This document shows positions 9,306 to 17,769 of a stretch of DNA of 64,000 bases, piece by piece. A program made the translations under genes and the position numbers. The DNA is from CAYRFQ01 sp964423615 (lineage in GTDB: Bacteria > Planctomycetota > Planctomycetia > Gemmatales > Gemmataceae). The stretch spans positions 261,463 to 325,462 of the forward strand of contig CAYRFQ010000001.1 in the NCBI GenBank assembly GCA_964423615.1, read 5' to 3'. The stretch's first letter is position 1, and each line of letters opens with the position of its first letter. Under the pieces are notes generated by a model. It was not told the origin of the DNA. It ran no database searches and saw only the letters and a program-made list of their open reading frames with translations.

Positions 9306-9620
9306 TCAAGTTTCGTTGAGTTTATCGAGTTGGGTTTCCCAGAACTGCCTATACTTTTCCACAAAGCTTGCAGCTTCTTTCAAGGGTTCAGCCACGAGCC
9401 GACATAACCGCGACCGCCCCTGTCGCTCTTGCTTGATCAAGCCAGCTTGCTCCAATACACGAAGGTGTTTGGAGACACCTGGCAAACTGATATCAAGTGG
9501 CTCGGCCAGTTGCGCTACTGTCTTTTCCCCTTCTGCGAGGCTCAGGAGGATCGTGCGACGTGTTGGGTCCGATAAGGCAAAGAACGTGTGATCCAATGGC
9601 TGGCTTCTTTGGTGAACCAT
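9306..9620 (-). CDS. ArsR-family transcriptional repressor
   Basis: A 104-residue winged-helix regulator of the ArsR/SmtB superfamily. LDHTFFALSDPTRRTILLSL starts the domain, the recognition helix is around ISLPGVSKHLRVLEQAGL, and the wing is KQERQGRSRLCRLV. It has no CxC metal-binding motif, so it is unlikely to sense arsenic or heavy metals; it resembles the metal-free subgroup often paired with an SRPBCC protein. No such partner is present here; the next gene downstream is the DUF4253 pseudogene. The start ATG 9620 is embedded in an imperfect palindrome (TTTAACTAAATGGTT on the coding strand), a typical place for autorepression, but that is inference. Confidence 0.85.
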   Translation of the reverse strand: MVHQRSQPLDHTFFALSDPTRRTILLSLAEGEKTVAQLAEPLDISLPGVSKHLRVLEQAGLIKQERQGRSRLCRLVAEPLKEAASFVEKYRQFWETQLDKLNET

Positions 9621-9991
9621 TTAGTTAAACGATCATCGAAGGTCGTGCAGGTGTCAACAGGAGTTCCGGTTTCGATCGTGCTAACCGGCGTGTTAAAGAT
9701 CGCCATACTCAGTGTAAGCACGAAATCAAACTCATTTCCGCTGAAACCAAACGAACCAACATTTGTGGTTGAATACGTGATGGAAGTGTCGTCGTCGAGG
9801 AACTCTTGACCAATCCTGACCGAGACCAATCTCCATGGCCCGAATTCTTCCATGCGAATCCCTACCTCCAAAAAGCTAGAACCTATTCAAAACTGGCTTC
9901 AGTTCCTTGGCTCCTCCCATTGAGCCAGGTTCGTCAAGTAGTCACCGTTCGTTCGCCAAAGAACATTGGTTGTTCCGGGGACCGGTCGGGA
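9621..9991. other. Intergenic region, 371 bp
   Basis: Lies upstream of the ArsR gene and downstream of glnS, both on the minus strand. A minus-strand frame of about 100 codons (9542-9871) is open but overlaps the ArsR gene and has no recognisable similarity or ribosome binding site, so I do not call it. I see no terminator or RNA gene. Confidence 0.4.
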
Positions 9992-11737
9992 CTAACGTTT
10001 TGTTTCTTTCTTCTCAATCTTCGCCCAACTGTCGTTAAGCGTCACGGTCCTATTGAAAACGAGTTGCTCGTGGGTCGAGTCCGGGTCGACACAAAAATAT
10101 CCCACACGTTCGAACTGGTACTGGTTCCCTGGGTCGGCCCCAAGCAGCGAGGGTTCGACCTTGCAGTTCTTCAGGATTGTCAGCGAATCTGGATTCAAGT
10201 TGTCCTTCCAGTCGCCATCCTCGTCGAGACCTTCGTCCGGTGTCGCCGTGGCGAGTAAGGTTTCGTAAAGGCGAACCTCGGCGTCGAGAGCATGATTCGC
10301 AGACACCCAGTGGATGGTCCCTTTGACCTTGCGACCATCGGGCGCCTTGCCCCCGAGCGTTTCGGGATCATACGTACATCTCAGTTCGATGATGTTACCG
10401 TCGTCATCCTTGATGACTTCCTCACACTTGATGAAGTAGGCCCATCGGAGTCGGACTTCTTTGCCGGGTGCAAGTCGGAAATACTTCTTCGGAGGGTCCT
10501 CGCGAAAATCGTCTCGTTCGATGTACAACTCGCGCGAAAATGGAATTATTCGTTTACCAACGGATTCGTCCTCAGGATTGTTCACACCTTCGAGTTCTTT
10601 CACCTCTCCTTCCGGAAAGTTGGTGATGACGACCTTGAGTGGATTCATCACAGCGAACGCCCTCAAGGCACGTTTGTTGAGGTCCTGGCGGATGAAGAAC
10701 TCGAGTTTCTGGAATTCGATTACGCCATTGAACTTGGCAACCCCGATGTCCTCGCAAAACGCTCGCAAGGCTTCGGGAGTGTAGCCCCGACGCCGCATTC
10801 CCGAGATCGTTGGCATACGTGGATCGTCCCAACCACTAACAGCACCGGACTTCACAAGTTCCAGGAGTTTCCTCTTACTCATAACCATGTAAGTAACATT
10901 AAGCCGTGCGAACTCGATTTGTCGAGGCTTGTAGATGTCGATCGCTTCCAAGAACCACTCATAAAGCGGCCTGTGGTTTTCAAATTCCAACGTGCAAATC
11001 GAGTGCGTAATGCCCTCGATCGAATCGGACTGACCGTGGGCATAATCATACATGGGGTAGATACACCACTTGTTTCCAGTCCGGTGGTGTTCCGCGTGTA
11101 GGATGCGATACAACACCGGGTCGCGAAGATTCATGTTCGGGGACGCCATGTCGATCCTGGCACGCAAAACCTTGCTCCCGTCGGGGAACTCGCCGTTCTT
11201 CATGCGTTCGAAAAGGTCGAGATTCTCCTCTGGTGGGCGATCACGGTAGGGACTGTGGGTTCCGGGAGATGTCAAATTACCTCGACCCTTTCGAATATCT
11301 TCAGGTGTTTGCTCATCGACATAAGCGTTACCTTCTTTGATTAGCTTTATAGCCCATTCGTACAGCTGCTCAAAGTAGTCAGATGCGTAAAACATGCCGT
11401 CCCACTCAAAACCGAGCCACCGAACGTCTTCCATGATTGACTCGACGTATTCGGTCTCTTCCTTCGTCGGATTGGTGTCATCCATCCGAAGATTACACTT
11501 ACCGTTAAATTTTTCTTTCAGGCCAAAATTGAGGCAGATGGACTTGGCATGCCCAATGTGAAGGTAACCGTTGGGTTCAGGAGGGAATCTCGTGTGAACT
11601 CGGTCAAAGCGTCCTTTTTGCAAATCCTCTGTAATTGCTTGCTCCACGAAGTTTAACCGGACTGGGGCCTCGCTGTTCGTGCTCGATTCAGGCGTGCTTT
11701 CGTTAGGCGTCTCTTTGGGGTTTTTGGCTTCGGACAT
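9992..11737 (-). CDS. glnS: Glutaminyl-tRNA synthetase
   Basis: A 581-residue class I aminoacyl-tRNA synthetase that charges tRNA-Gln with glutamine in the cytoplasm. After a Ser/Thr/Glu-rich N-terminal leader, the HIGH signature is PEPNGYLHIGHAKS and the KMSKS-type motif is VMSKRK. The catalytic domain shows YDYAHGQSDSIEGITHSICT, typical of GlnRS/GluRS, and the two-barrel C-terminal anticodon-binding domain is complete. Start chosen at ATG 11737, since upstream in-frame residues (57 more) are unlike the family. Its presence means this organism can make Gln-tRNA directly rather than only through GatCAB amidation. It stands alone. Confidence 0.95.
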   Translation of the reverse strand: MSEAKNPKETPNESTPESSTNSEAPVRLNFVEQAITEDLQKGRFDRVHTRFPPEPNGYLHIGHAKSICLNFGLKEKFNGKCNLRMDDTNPTKEETEYVESIMEDVRWLGFEWDGMFYASDYFEQLYEWAIKLIKEGNAYVDEQTPEDIRKGRGNLTSPGTHSPYRDRPPEENLDLFERMKNGEFPDGSKVLRARIDMASPNMNLRDPVLYRILHAEHHRTGNKWCIYPMYDYAHGQSDSIEGITHSICTLEFENHRPLYEWFLEAIDIYKPRQIEFARLNVTYMVMSKRKLLELVKSGAVSGWDDPRMPTISGMRRRGYTPEALRAFCEDIGVAKFNGVIEFQKLEFFIRQDLNKRALRAFAVMNPLKVVITNFPEGEVKELEGVNNPEDESVGKRIIPFSRELYIERDDFREDPPKKYFRLAPGKEVRLRWAYFIKCEEVIKDDDGNIIELRCTYDPETLGGKAPDGRKVKGTIHWVSANHALDAEVRLYETLLATATPDEGLDEDGDWKDNLNPDSLTILKNCKVEPSLLGADPGNQYQFERVGYFCVDPDSTHEQLVFNRTVTLNDSWAKIEKKETKR

Positions 11738-12095
11738 GGCTTTGTGCGGACCTTTGTACGAGGTTCGGAATGCGGTTGCTTCGTGGAGAGGCTTTTCAGT
11801 GGAAAACAAGCAAAACTTAGATTCTTGTCGTCTCTGAAGGACGCAATTGGTCGCCGAGAAGTTCGAGTGAGCTTGGTGTCCTTCGAGGTACTTTCGTGAT
11901 TGTATCAACCGTGGCAGTTTTGCGGTATACAGCCAGATTCGTTGACCAGGCGTGCCTGGGTAACGTCCAAATCACACGCAATAGCCAACGGTTGATTGGG
12001 ACATCTCTCCACGCATAATCCCCTTGACAAAAGGGGCAACCTACGTCAGTGTATGATTGGAAAATATAACAATTTAGACCAAGGAGGGTCAGGTC

Positions 12096-12368
12096 ATGTT
12101 CTACCAAACTGAAAGTAAGCCCCAGGGCTGGCGAGCCATCGCTGTCTTCGATGATCGTCCCGAACAGCTAATCTACTTGGGCCGCTCCTCAACGCAAGTT
12201 CGTGGTGGTTTTGTGGGAGCCTATTTCGAACTGCTCGATGACGAAGAGCGTGAGCATGTCCGTTCGATCGCTCTCGAACGTTGGCACGGTGCCCCGGATT
12301 CCGGAAAGTGGATGCATCAAACTACGCTTAATATCCCAACAAAGACGAAATTGGCCGCAAGCGCTTAG
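12096..12368 (+). CDS. Small conserved-looking protein of unknown function
   Basis: A 90-residue soluble protein that I do not recognise. It has a good ribosome binding site (AAGGAGGGTCAG) before ATG 12096. The sequence GWRAIAVFDDRPEQLIYLGRS, followed by an acidic helix (FELLDDEEREHVRSIALERW), looks like a compact alpha/beta domain with no signal peptide or membrane segment. A TTGACA-like element at 12024-12029 lies upstream within a short hairpin (CCCCTT...AAGGGG, 12020-12036), but the spacing to TATGAT at 12052 is too long for a standard promoter. The strong hairpin terminator at 12529 lies downstream. Function cannot be inferred. Confidence 0.65.
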   Translation: MFYQTESKPQGWRAIAVFDDRPEQLIYLGRSSTQVRGGFVGAYFELLDDEEREHVRSIALERWHGAPDSGKWMHQTTLNIPTKTKLAASA

Positions 12369-12528
12369 TGCAACTACTTATCCCTAGGCAAACACTTCCC
12401 GCAGTTTGCTCCGAACAGGCCCCGTCGATTTGCTGGAAGATCATTTCCGTCCTGATGGATCGAAATGGTTCTAAAAAGATCGGATACTCAAGTTGTGTAG
12501 ATGCTCCCACTTTTGCGAACAATAAGAA

Positions 12529-12585
12529 GACCTCGGAGCGGTTTTTTGTCCGAAACACAAAAACCACTCCGAGGTCGTTTTATTT
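12529..12585 (+). terminator. Rho-independent terminator
   Basis: The stem GACCTCGGAG (12529-12538) pairs exactly with CTCCGAGGTC (12567-12576) and extends through GGTTTTT/AAAAACC with one mismatch. It is followed by a T-rich tract (GTTTTATTTT). It can end transcription of the gene at 12096-12368. The stem ends also carry A/T runs, so it may work in both directions. Confidence 0.75.
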
Positions 12586-12984
12586 TCGTCGAAAAATTCT
12601 CGAGTCCGATTCCGACTTTCGCGACGAGAAAGTAACGAATAGTGTGAGGGTTTTTAGGAAACAGTAAACTTTTGTACAATGAAAAGGAGACAGCCTCACC
12701 TCTCCGGGGTTGCATTCGGCACTTAGAACCCAAACAATAAAATCAGAAAGGACTCGCGTCCACCGTCCACAACTTTGGCTCCCCACATCGGGAAGCGAAT
12801 CGACCGGGCGGAGATTGAAAATGGTCTCGGCTGCGGTAGCGGACAGTTCTCGCCGAACTTAACGCTAGCGAAGCTCACGCCAGGAGGGCAACGCGTGACT
12901 TTTTGCAAAAATTGTGAGCTTGGAGAGACCAAAAAAGTTTGATCACCATTGTTAACGTCACTTTAGCGACGAGGGATAAACCTC
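12586..12984. other. Intergenic region, about 400 bp
   Basis: Leader region of the gene at 12985. I looked for a structured RNA between about 12780 and 12900, where G/C-rich segments that might pair occur, but could not match any riboswitch or ncRNA consensus. No reading frame here is convincing. Confidence 0.4.
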
Positions 12985-13803
12985 ATGAACCCGTATAGCT
13001 CCCTGATCTGCGATGATTTTGGTATCTACGTTTACGCCAACACCAAGATGGAGCTGCCGACCCGTCGCGAAACCGTTCTTCATTTCTTCGATACCATACG
13101 CAAAATGTACCCGAAGATGACCGAATTCGACACGCGCGAATCCGGAGAATACGTTCTTGAAGAAGATCGCGAAGAAGGAACCTATCGGTGGGCTGCGCTG
13201 GAGCCTCGCCGCTTCTCGTCGGGAATCTACAACCCCGACAGCATGGAGGACGCTGATAACTACCACCAACGAATCCTTGAGGTCGCACCCTACCACCTTG
13301 ATTTCCACCTGCTCGATTGCAGCGCGTTGGACGTGATGTTTGCCTTCGACTTGAACTGCTCGGGAAACCATGACGAGGTCGTCACAGAGGCTTTGGGACT
13401 CCACCCGGCACTCGAAAACCTGTTGGGTGACACGCACGCAAAAGTTCTCGACTACCAGCCTTCACTCATGATTTCCCTGGACGAATCTTGTCGGCTGCAA
13501 GGACGACTCCATATCGAAACACGCACCAATCCTTACCAGGTCCGCACAAACCAGTACTCCGACGTACCGATTACCGTCTACTTTCGGCTCCGGCAATACT
13601 GGGATGGACAAGCGATTACGTCGCTGAACGAGCCAATGAGCGAAGACCGCCTTCCAAGCCTGAACACTGGCAAACCAGAAGACGTCGTGGCGGCTCTGCA
13701 AGAATCCTACCGCAACCAAAGACGGATGTGCCAAGAGATCGTCGACGAACACATCGTTCCTGCGATCCTACAGCCGCTGTCACAAACGATCAAAGCGCGC
13801 TAG
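12985..13803 (+). CDS. Conserved-looking protein of unknown function
   Basis: A 272-residue soluble protein starting at ATG 12985 (MNPYSSLICDDFGIYVYAN). It has a mixed alpha/beta composition with many aromatic and acidic residues, no signal peptide and no membrane segment. It seems to be a planctomycete-restricted family, although I cannot name it. Notable segments are ELPTRRETVLHFFDTI, VAPYHLDFHLLDCSALDVMF and IETRTNPYQVRTNQYSDVPI. It is followed by its own hairpin terminator and, after that, by a 104-bp duplicated piece of its own coding sequence (13951-14054). No functional motif is visible. Confidence 0.8.
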   Translation: MNPYSSLICDDFGIYVYANTKMELPTRRETVLHFFDTIRKMYPKMTEFDTRESGEYVLEEDREEGTYRWAALEPRRFSSGIYNPDSMEDADNYHQRILEVAPYHLDFHLLDCSALDVMFAFDLNCSGNHDEVVTEALGLHPALENLLGDTHAKVLDYQPSLMISLDESCRLQGRLHIETRTNPYQVRTNQYSDVPITVYFRLRQYWDGQAITSLNEPMSEDRLPSLNTGKPEDVVAALQESYRNQRRMCQEIVDEHIVPAILQPLSQTIKAR

Positions 13804-13827
13804 TGACTTCTGAATCCAGAAAAGTAA

Positions 13828-13874
13828 TCAGGCCACCGTCTGCTAAGAAGCATGGCGGTGGCCTGATTTCTTTT
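13828..13874 (+). terminator. Rho-independent terminator
   Basis: The stem TCAGGCCACCG (13828-13838) pairs perfectly with CGGTGGCCTGA (13855-13865) around a 16-base loop, followed by TTTCTTTT. It sits 25 bp after the stop codon of the gene at 12985-13803. Confidence 0.85.
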
Positions 13875-13950
13875 GCAGACCACAAAAGAACGAGCAGATC
13901 CAAGTTGGTCAGTCAGACGCTCCGACAAAACAACTTCCGAAATGATCGAT

Positions 13951-14054
13951 TACTTTCGGCTCTGGCAATACTGGGATGGACAAGCCATTACGTCGCTGAA
14001 CGAACCAATGAGCGAAGACCGTCTTCCAAGCCAGAACACTGGCAAACCAGAAGA
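13951..14054 (+). pseudogene. 104-bp duplicated fragment of the upstream gene
   Basis: These 104 bp match 13579-13682, inside the gene at 12985-13803, without gaps and with about five base differences. They encode YFRLWQYWDGQAITSLNEP in place of YFRLRQYWDGQAITSLNEP. The copy lies beyond the terminator, has lost the flanking coding sequence, and is presumably not translated as a functional protein. The high identity suggests a fairly recent duplication or repeated gene conversion. Confidence 0.85.
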
Positions 14055-14255
14055 GGATGGGATGGCGGTCTGGGGTCGAGGATGTTGTGGTTGGGTGAGC
14101 CATATCCCTGAAAGTAGAGAGTCTGGACACCGAGCGAAAGGCCTATACAGTCCGAGTTTTAAAATTATCCGAGGAAGGAAAATTGACACATACCCGAGGC
14201 TTTGAATTGGTTGGATCGTTTGGGTGAGTGGGAGCGTCGTTGGTCGTTGTGACGT

Positions 14256-14375
14256 ATGATTCGAGTTCTACGTGAAGGTATACTCAACGCTACAATTAAC
14301 ACCGACTCCGCAGACGAACCGGAGTTGATCGAAATGGTTCAGACGCTGAAAAAGTGGGCTAAATTGGCCTCTTAA
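14256..14375 (+). CDS. Possible 39-residue peptide or gene remnant
   Basis: A short frame from ATG 14256 to TAA 14373-14375 ends in an amphipathic helix (ELIEMVQTLKKWAKLAS). The same frame is open upstream but interrupted by a TGA two codons before the ATG, so this may be the tail of a decayed gene rather than a real peptide. There is no ribosome binding site. Confidence 0.25.
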   Translation: MIRVLREGILNATINTDSADEPELIEMVQTLKKWAKLAS

Positions 14376-14514
14376 ACACCCGATGAGTGCCGAACAGGTA
14401 TGTGTGCAAAAGATCACTAAACTTTGCGAACGTTCAGATTAAGAAGGATTGAGCATGGAGTCACGAGGAGGGATCGGTGAGAAGGACACCATCTGATTGG
14501 TTTCGCTCATTGCA

Positions 14515-15687
14515 TCAACAGTACTCGATCAGAACTTCCTTGTTTTGGCGACGTAGGAACTCTGCCATTTCTTCGACGAGGCTGCGACGGATGGAGATCG
14601 TGCGGGGCAACAACGGATTCTGGTGGACCTCATTCATCTTTTGGCCCACCAGAAAATAGAGGAAATCCGAGTCGAGAATTTCTTCTGCCAGACGATGGGC
14701 TCCTGTGCGTGCCTGGTCTTGGAGTCCCAAACGAACCCCGTCACTGGAGCGGAGTAGCTCGAGAGCCTTGGCCATGGTGAGAATGCCTTCGGTGACCAGG
14801 TCGACTTCACTCAGGTAACCGATGGGCGGCACTTCGGGGTGCAAGGTAGACATGTCGATCCGAACCAGTTCTCCCAGGTAGTCGCCGACAATGTTGGCGG
14901 TTGTTCCTCCGCAAACGACTCGGCGGCCATTGAATGACAAAAGCCGCTCCACGTACATTTCGTCGGTGGCAGGGTCGAGAGGAGGACCTGTGAAGATGAT
15001 GGTTGAATTACGACGCCGAAGGTGGAGTCCCAGGACGGTGGCATCATCGCCAGGGACATGACCATAGAGCCGATTGGTCTCGGCCATAACGGCCCGTACG
15101 AGCGTCCTGGCACCGAAGCCATGCAGCTGGAAGTGCTGTTCCAAGAAATTCGCTACATTGTCCCAGCCCCAGCCAAAGTTCATGGTCTTTCCGAGTCCGG
15201 CGTAGAGGACGCCATCGCTGATTACGCCGATGAGGTCGCCGATCTCCAATCGTCCCCTGGCGAAGATGATCTTCTTTCCCAGGATGGATTCGGTTTGGTT
15301 GGGTAAGTCCGCCCGTCGGCCACGGCGGAAGTATACGACCGGGGGGTTGTCGCAGTTGATGACCTCGAAGGAATTGTCCTCGTGACGAACCTGAATGACA
15401 GTGAACGTGGAGTAAGCCAGTTTGCGAACCTGGCAGACGGGGAGCGTCCCAATGACCGTCTCGATGACGTCCTTGAGTGGGACATCTTCGAGTAACATGC
15501 GAAGGACGATCTCGGCTGTCAGTGTCGCAAGGATGTTGGCCTTGACGCCGCTACCCAGGCCGTCAGAAAGCACGGCGACCGTTTTCGCCTCGGTCTTGAT
15601 GGCCCGGACGGTGTCGCCACACAGTTCCTCGCCGTGTTTGTTGATGTGGTTGTGGTGAATGTCGAGGAAAGTGTCAAAGCGTATCAC
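14515..15687 (-). CDS. SpoIIE/PP2C-type serine phosphatase of the hydrogenase operon
   Basis: A 390-residue protein. Residues 1-225 are a PP2C-like SpoIIE phosphatase domain, recognised by the metal-binding acidic positions in AVLSDGLGSGVKA, GVISDGVLYAG and GDDATVLGLHL. Such enzymes dephosphorylate phosphoserine or phosphothreonine, typically on anti-sigma antagonists. Residues about 235-390 form an extra C-terminal domain that I cannot assign. It is the last gene of the hydrogenase operon and overlaps the PAS gene by 4 bp (ATGA), so the PAS protein is the likely input. Phosphatases of this kind recur beside [FeFe]-hydrogenase genes in anaerobes. No kinase or STAS antagonist is encoded in the window. 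Confidence 0.85.
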   Translation of the reverse strand: MIRFDTFLDIHHNHINKHGEELCGDTVRAIKTEAKTVAVLSDGLGSGVKANILATLTAEIVLRMLLEDVPLKDVIETVIGTLPVCQVRKLAYSTFTVIQVRHEDNSFEVINCDNPPVVYFRRGRRADLPNQTESILGKKIIFARGRLEIGDLIGVISDGVLYAGLGKTMNFGWGWDNVANFLEQHFQLHGFGARTLVRAVMAETNRLYGHVPGDDATVLGLHLRRRNSTIIFTGPPLDPATDEMYVERLLSFNGRRVVCGGTTANIVGDYLGELVRIDMSTLHPEVPPIGYLSEVDLVTEGILTMAKALELLRSSDGVRLGLQDQARTGAHRLAEEILDSDFLYFLVGQKMNEVHQNPLLPRTISIRRSLVEEMAEFLRRQNKEVLIEYC

Positions 15688-16187
15688 ATCTCCTCCTCGA
15701 TGACTCGAATGAGCTTGAACAAGCTGGCTTTGGTCTCTGCTGTTGTTTCCCCCAGGAGTCCCGCGATCTCTTGGGCCACCTTCATCTGATGATTGACGAC
15801 CTCATGAACCTTTTCGATGGTCCGTTGCTTCAGCTGGGCACGCTCCTGGCGTTGTTGGTGTTCTGTCGAGAGGTCGACCATCACCCCAGCCAGGATGTTT
15901 TCTTCTCGGACCGTATAAATCATTTGGCGGACGTGCAGGTCGAGCTCCGGAAACGTTTTTTCTACACCCACCAAGGGGGCACCTGTCTCCTGGACGTGAC
16001 GAAAGTCGCTGACGTCTCCCAAGATGTGTTCGGCCGGGGTGCCCATGACGGTCGCAGCTTCTACCTGAAACATACGGCAAAAGGCAGGATTGACGACCTG
16101 GATTTGCATTTGCTCGTCCATCGCCACGAGGCCGTTGGGGTCATAGTTCCACAACAATTCCCACAGGGTCTTCTGTGCCTTGTCCAT
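15684..16187 (-). CDS. PAS-domain sensor protein
   Basis: A 167-residue protein. Residues about 10-110 form one PAS domain: YDPNGLVAMDEQMQIQVVNP is the classic start, and FCRMFQVEAATVMG and HILGDV follow. Residues 115-167 form a helical, coiled-coil-like tail (STEHQQRQERAQLKQRTIEK). There is no kinase, HTH or membrane segment, so it must act through a partner, most simply the SpoIIE phosphatase encoded immediately after it. PAS domains sense redox, oxygen or small ligands. Cysteine 37 (FCRM) is in the domain core, but a cofactor cannot be deduced. Twelve bp separate it from the preceding ferredoxin gene. Confidence 0.85.
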   Translation of the reverse strand: MDKAQKTLWELLWNYDPNGLVAMDEQMQIQVVNPAFCRMFQVEAATVMGTPAEHILGDVSDFRHVQETGAPLVGVEKTFPELDLHVRQMIYTVREENILAGVMVDLSTEHQQRQERAQLKQRTIEKVHEVVNHQMKVAQEIAGLLGETTAETKASLFKLIRVIEEEM

Positions 16188-16199
16188 GCCTCACTCCTC

Positions 16200-16493
16200 T
16201 CAAGTGTCGGGAAGAATGCGACTTTTTAAACTGGGGAGAATCTCCTGCTCAAACTTGTCGCGAAGGTTATTGGCATTGACCTGAGTGAAAATCCGTGCTC
16301 GGTGTTTCAGTGAGATACCGTTGGCACACTGGTCCAGGCAGAACGCCCCTTTCAATTCGACAGTTTCCTCTAATTGGTGCTCGCGCAACAACCCCTGGAG
16401 CTTGGGCAACACATCGTAGACGCCCAGTTGGTGACAGGCCGAGCCCATGCACAGGAACAGCTCTTCTTTTTGGTTGGTCGGTTGCTGACTCAT
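16200..16493 (-). CDS. [2Fe-2S] thioredoxin-fold ferredoxin
   Basis: A 97-residue protein of the NuoE-like thioredoxin-fold [2Fe-2S] family. Ligand cysteines are in LFLCMGSACHQLG (C-x4-C) and GAFCLDQCANG (C-x3-C), the pattern of the HydC/NuoE C-terminal domain and of free [2Fe-2S] ferredoxins found in hydrogenase clusters. It may carry electrons between HydABC and another enzyme or pass a redox signal to the PAS protein; neither can be shown from sequence. Its start codon overlaps the hydF stop (TAATG), which implies translational coupling. Confidence 0.85.
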   Translation of the reverse strand: MSQQPTNQKEELFLCMGSACHQLGVYDVLPKLQGLLREHQLEETVELKGAFCLDQCANGISLKHRARIFTQVNANNLRDKFEQEILPSLKSRILPDT

Positions 16494-17758
16494 TACCCAC
16501 CAAAGACCCCACTTCCGGCGTATTGAGTTTCCCTTTCGCGATGATACACCTCGAGGGCACCTGGAAAGGGCTCAAGGGCTCTCTCGAAGATGCCCAGGGT
16601 GTAGGCAATGGTCACACCGTAGTTCGTGATGGGCACTCCGGCCGCTCGACAATGGGCTACTCGAGAGAGGATCTCCCGGCGGTTCTGAACACATCCACCG
16701 CAGTGGATCACGAGTTTATACGAGTCCAGGTTGGCTGGAAAATCGTGTCCCTGGACGTGGGTGAATTCGAGTGCTCCGCCGACATACTGCCTGAGCCATC
16801 GTGGAATTTTGGCCCGTCCAATGTCATCGCCAATAGGGTGGTGCGAACACGCTTCACACACCAGAACGCGATCGCCATGACGCAGATCATCGATGGCCAG
16901 TGCTCCCCGGACGAACTCGTTCAGATCACCCCGATTGCGGGCAAAGAGGATCGAAAAAGAGGTGAGGGGCACATTGGGTGGAGTGTCTGCGGATACCTTC
17001 AGGAAGGCCTGCGAATCCGTGATGACCAATGCAGGCGGCTGATTGAGGCGATCCAGGGCCTGGCGGAGTTCGCGTTCTTTGACTACCAAGCACGACGCGT
17101 CGTTGTCCAGTAGCTCCCGGATCGTCTGAACCTGCGGGAGTATGAGCCGACCTTTTGGAGCTTCCATGTCGATGGGGACGACTAACATGGCCAGTTCGCC
17201 AGGCGGGACTAAATCTGCAACAAGTGGTGGGGCAGCCAGAAAATCTTCAGGGGCGGAGCGGATCAATGCTTTTTTCAAATCGAGAATGCCAATGTCGTCT
17301 GGAGCAACGGTGCTGACGTGACGGATGCGGAGGTCTTTCAATCGCTGGAGTACTTCAGGAGGAGGCTCACCTTGGTCTGTTTTGTTGAAGACGACAACGA
17401 CCTTGGAGGCTTCGCGCTGCTGGAATTCCTCCAGCAGATTATCTTCGAAGGAGCCCCATTCACCTCCAGCTACGACCAGAACGGCGAGGTCAGTCCGGTC
17501 GAAGACTTGTCGGGTTGCGTCCACCCGCAGCGTTCCCAGGTCACCTCCGTCGTCGACTCCAGCAGTATCAATGAACAGCACCGGTCCCAATGGGAGTAAC
17601 TCCATCGGCTTCTCGACCGGATCCGTTGTGGTTCCGGCCACGTCTGAAACGATAGATACTCGTTGTCGGGTCAAGGCGTTCAATAGGGAACTCTTGCCCA
17701 CGTTGCGTCGACCAAAGAGGCCGATGTGTAATCGATTGCCTTTGGGTGTCCTCATCAT
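16493..17758 (-). CDS. hydF: [FeFe]-hydrogenase maturation GTPase HydF
   Basis: A 421-residue scaffold GTPase that receives the [2Fe] precursor made by HydE and HydG and delivers it to apo-HydA. The N-terminal GTPase domain has P-loop GRRNVGKSS, switch DVAGTTTDPVE, DTAG and NKTD motifs. The C-terminal cluster-binding domain has the HydF signature CxH...HCxxC: CEACSHHP, then HCGGC about 50 residues later. I prefer ATG 17758 because a clear AAAGGAG lies seven bases before it; the longer frame from 17785 would overlap aspA. It lies between aspA and the [2Fe-2S] protein gene in the hydrogenase operon. Confidence 0.95.
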   Translation of the reverse strand: MMRTPKGNRLHIGLFGRRNVGKSSLLNALTRQRVSIVSDVAGTTTDPVEKPMELLPLGPVLFIDTAGVDDGGDLGTLRVDATRQVFDRTDLAVLVVAGGEWGSFEDNLLEEFQQREASKVVVVFNKTDQGEPPPEVLQRLKDLRIRHVSTVAPDDIGILDLKKALIRSAPEDFLAAPPLVADLVPPGELAMLVVPIDMEAPKGRLILPQVQTIRELLDNDASCLVVKERELRQALDRLNQPPALVITDSQAFLKVSADTPPNVPLTSFSILFARNRGDLNEFVRGALAIDDLRHGDRVLVCEACSHHPIGDDIGRAKIPRWLRQYVGGALEFTHVQGHDFPANLDSYKLVIHCGGCVQNRREILSRVAHCRAAGVPITNYGVTIAYTLGIFERALEPFPGALEVYHRERETQYAGSGVFGG

Positions 17759-17769
17759 GGCTAGCTCCT

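Noticed and set aside
9542..9871. Minus-strand frame of 109 codons before the ArsR gene
   Set aside because: Overlaps the ArsR start, lacks a ribosome binding site and matches no family; probably chance.
12020..12057. TTGACA and TATGAT as a promoter for the gene at 12096
   Set aside because: The spacing of 22 bp is outside the normal range and TTGACA lies inside a hairpin loop.
12780..12900. Possible structured RNA or riboswitch
   Set aside because: GC-rich pairing segments are present but no consensus of a known class can be matched.
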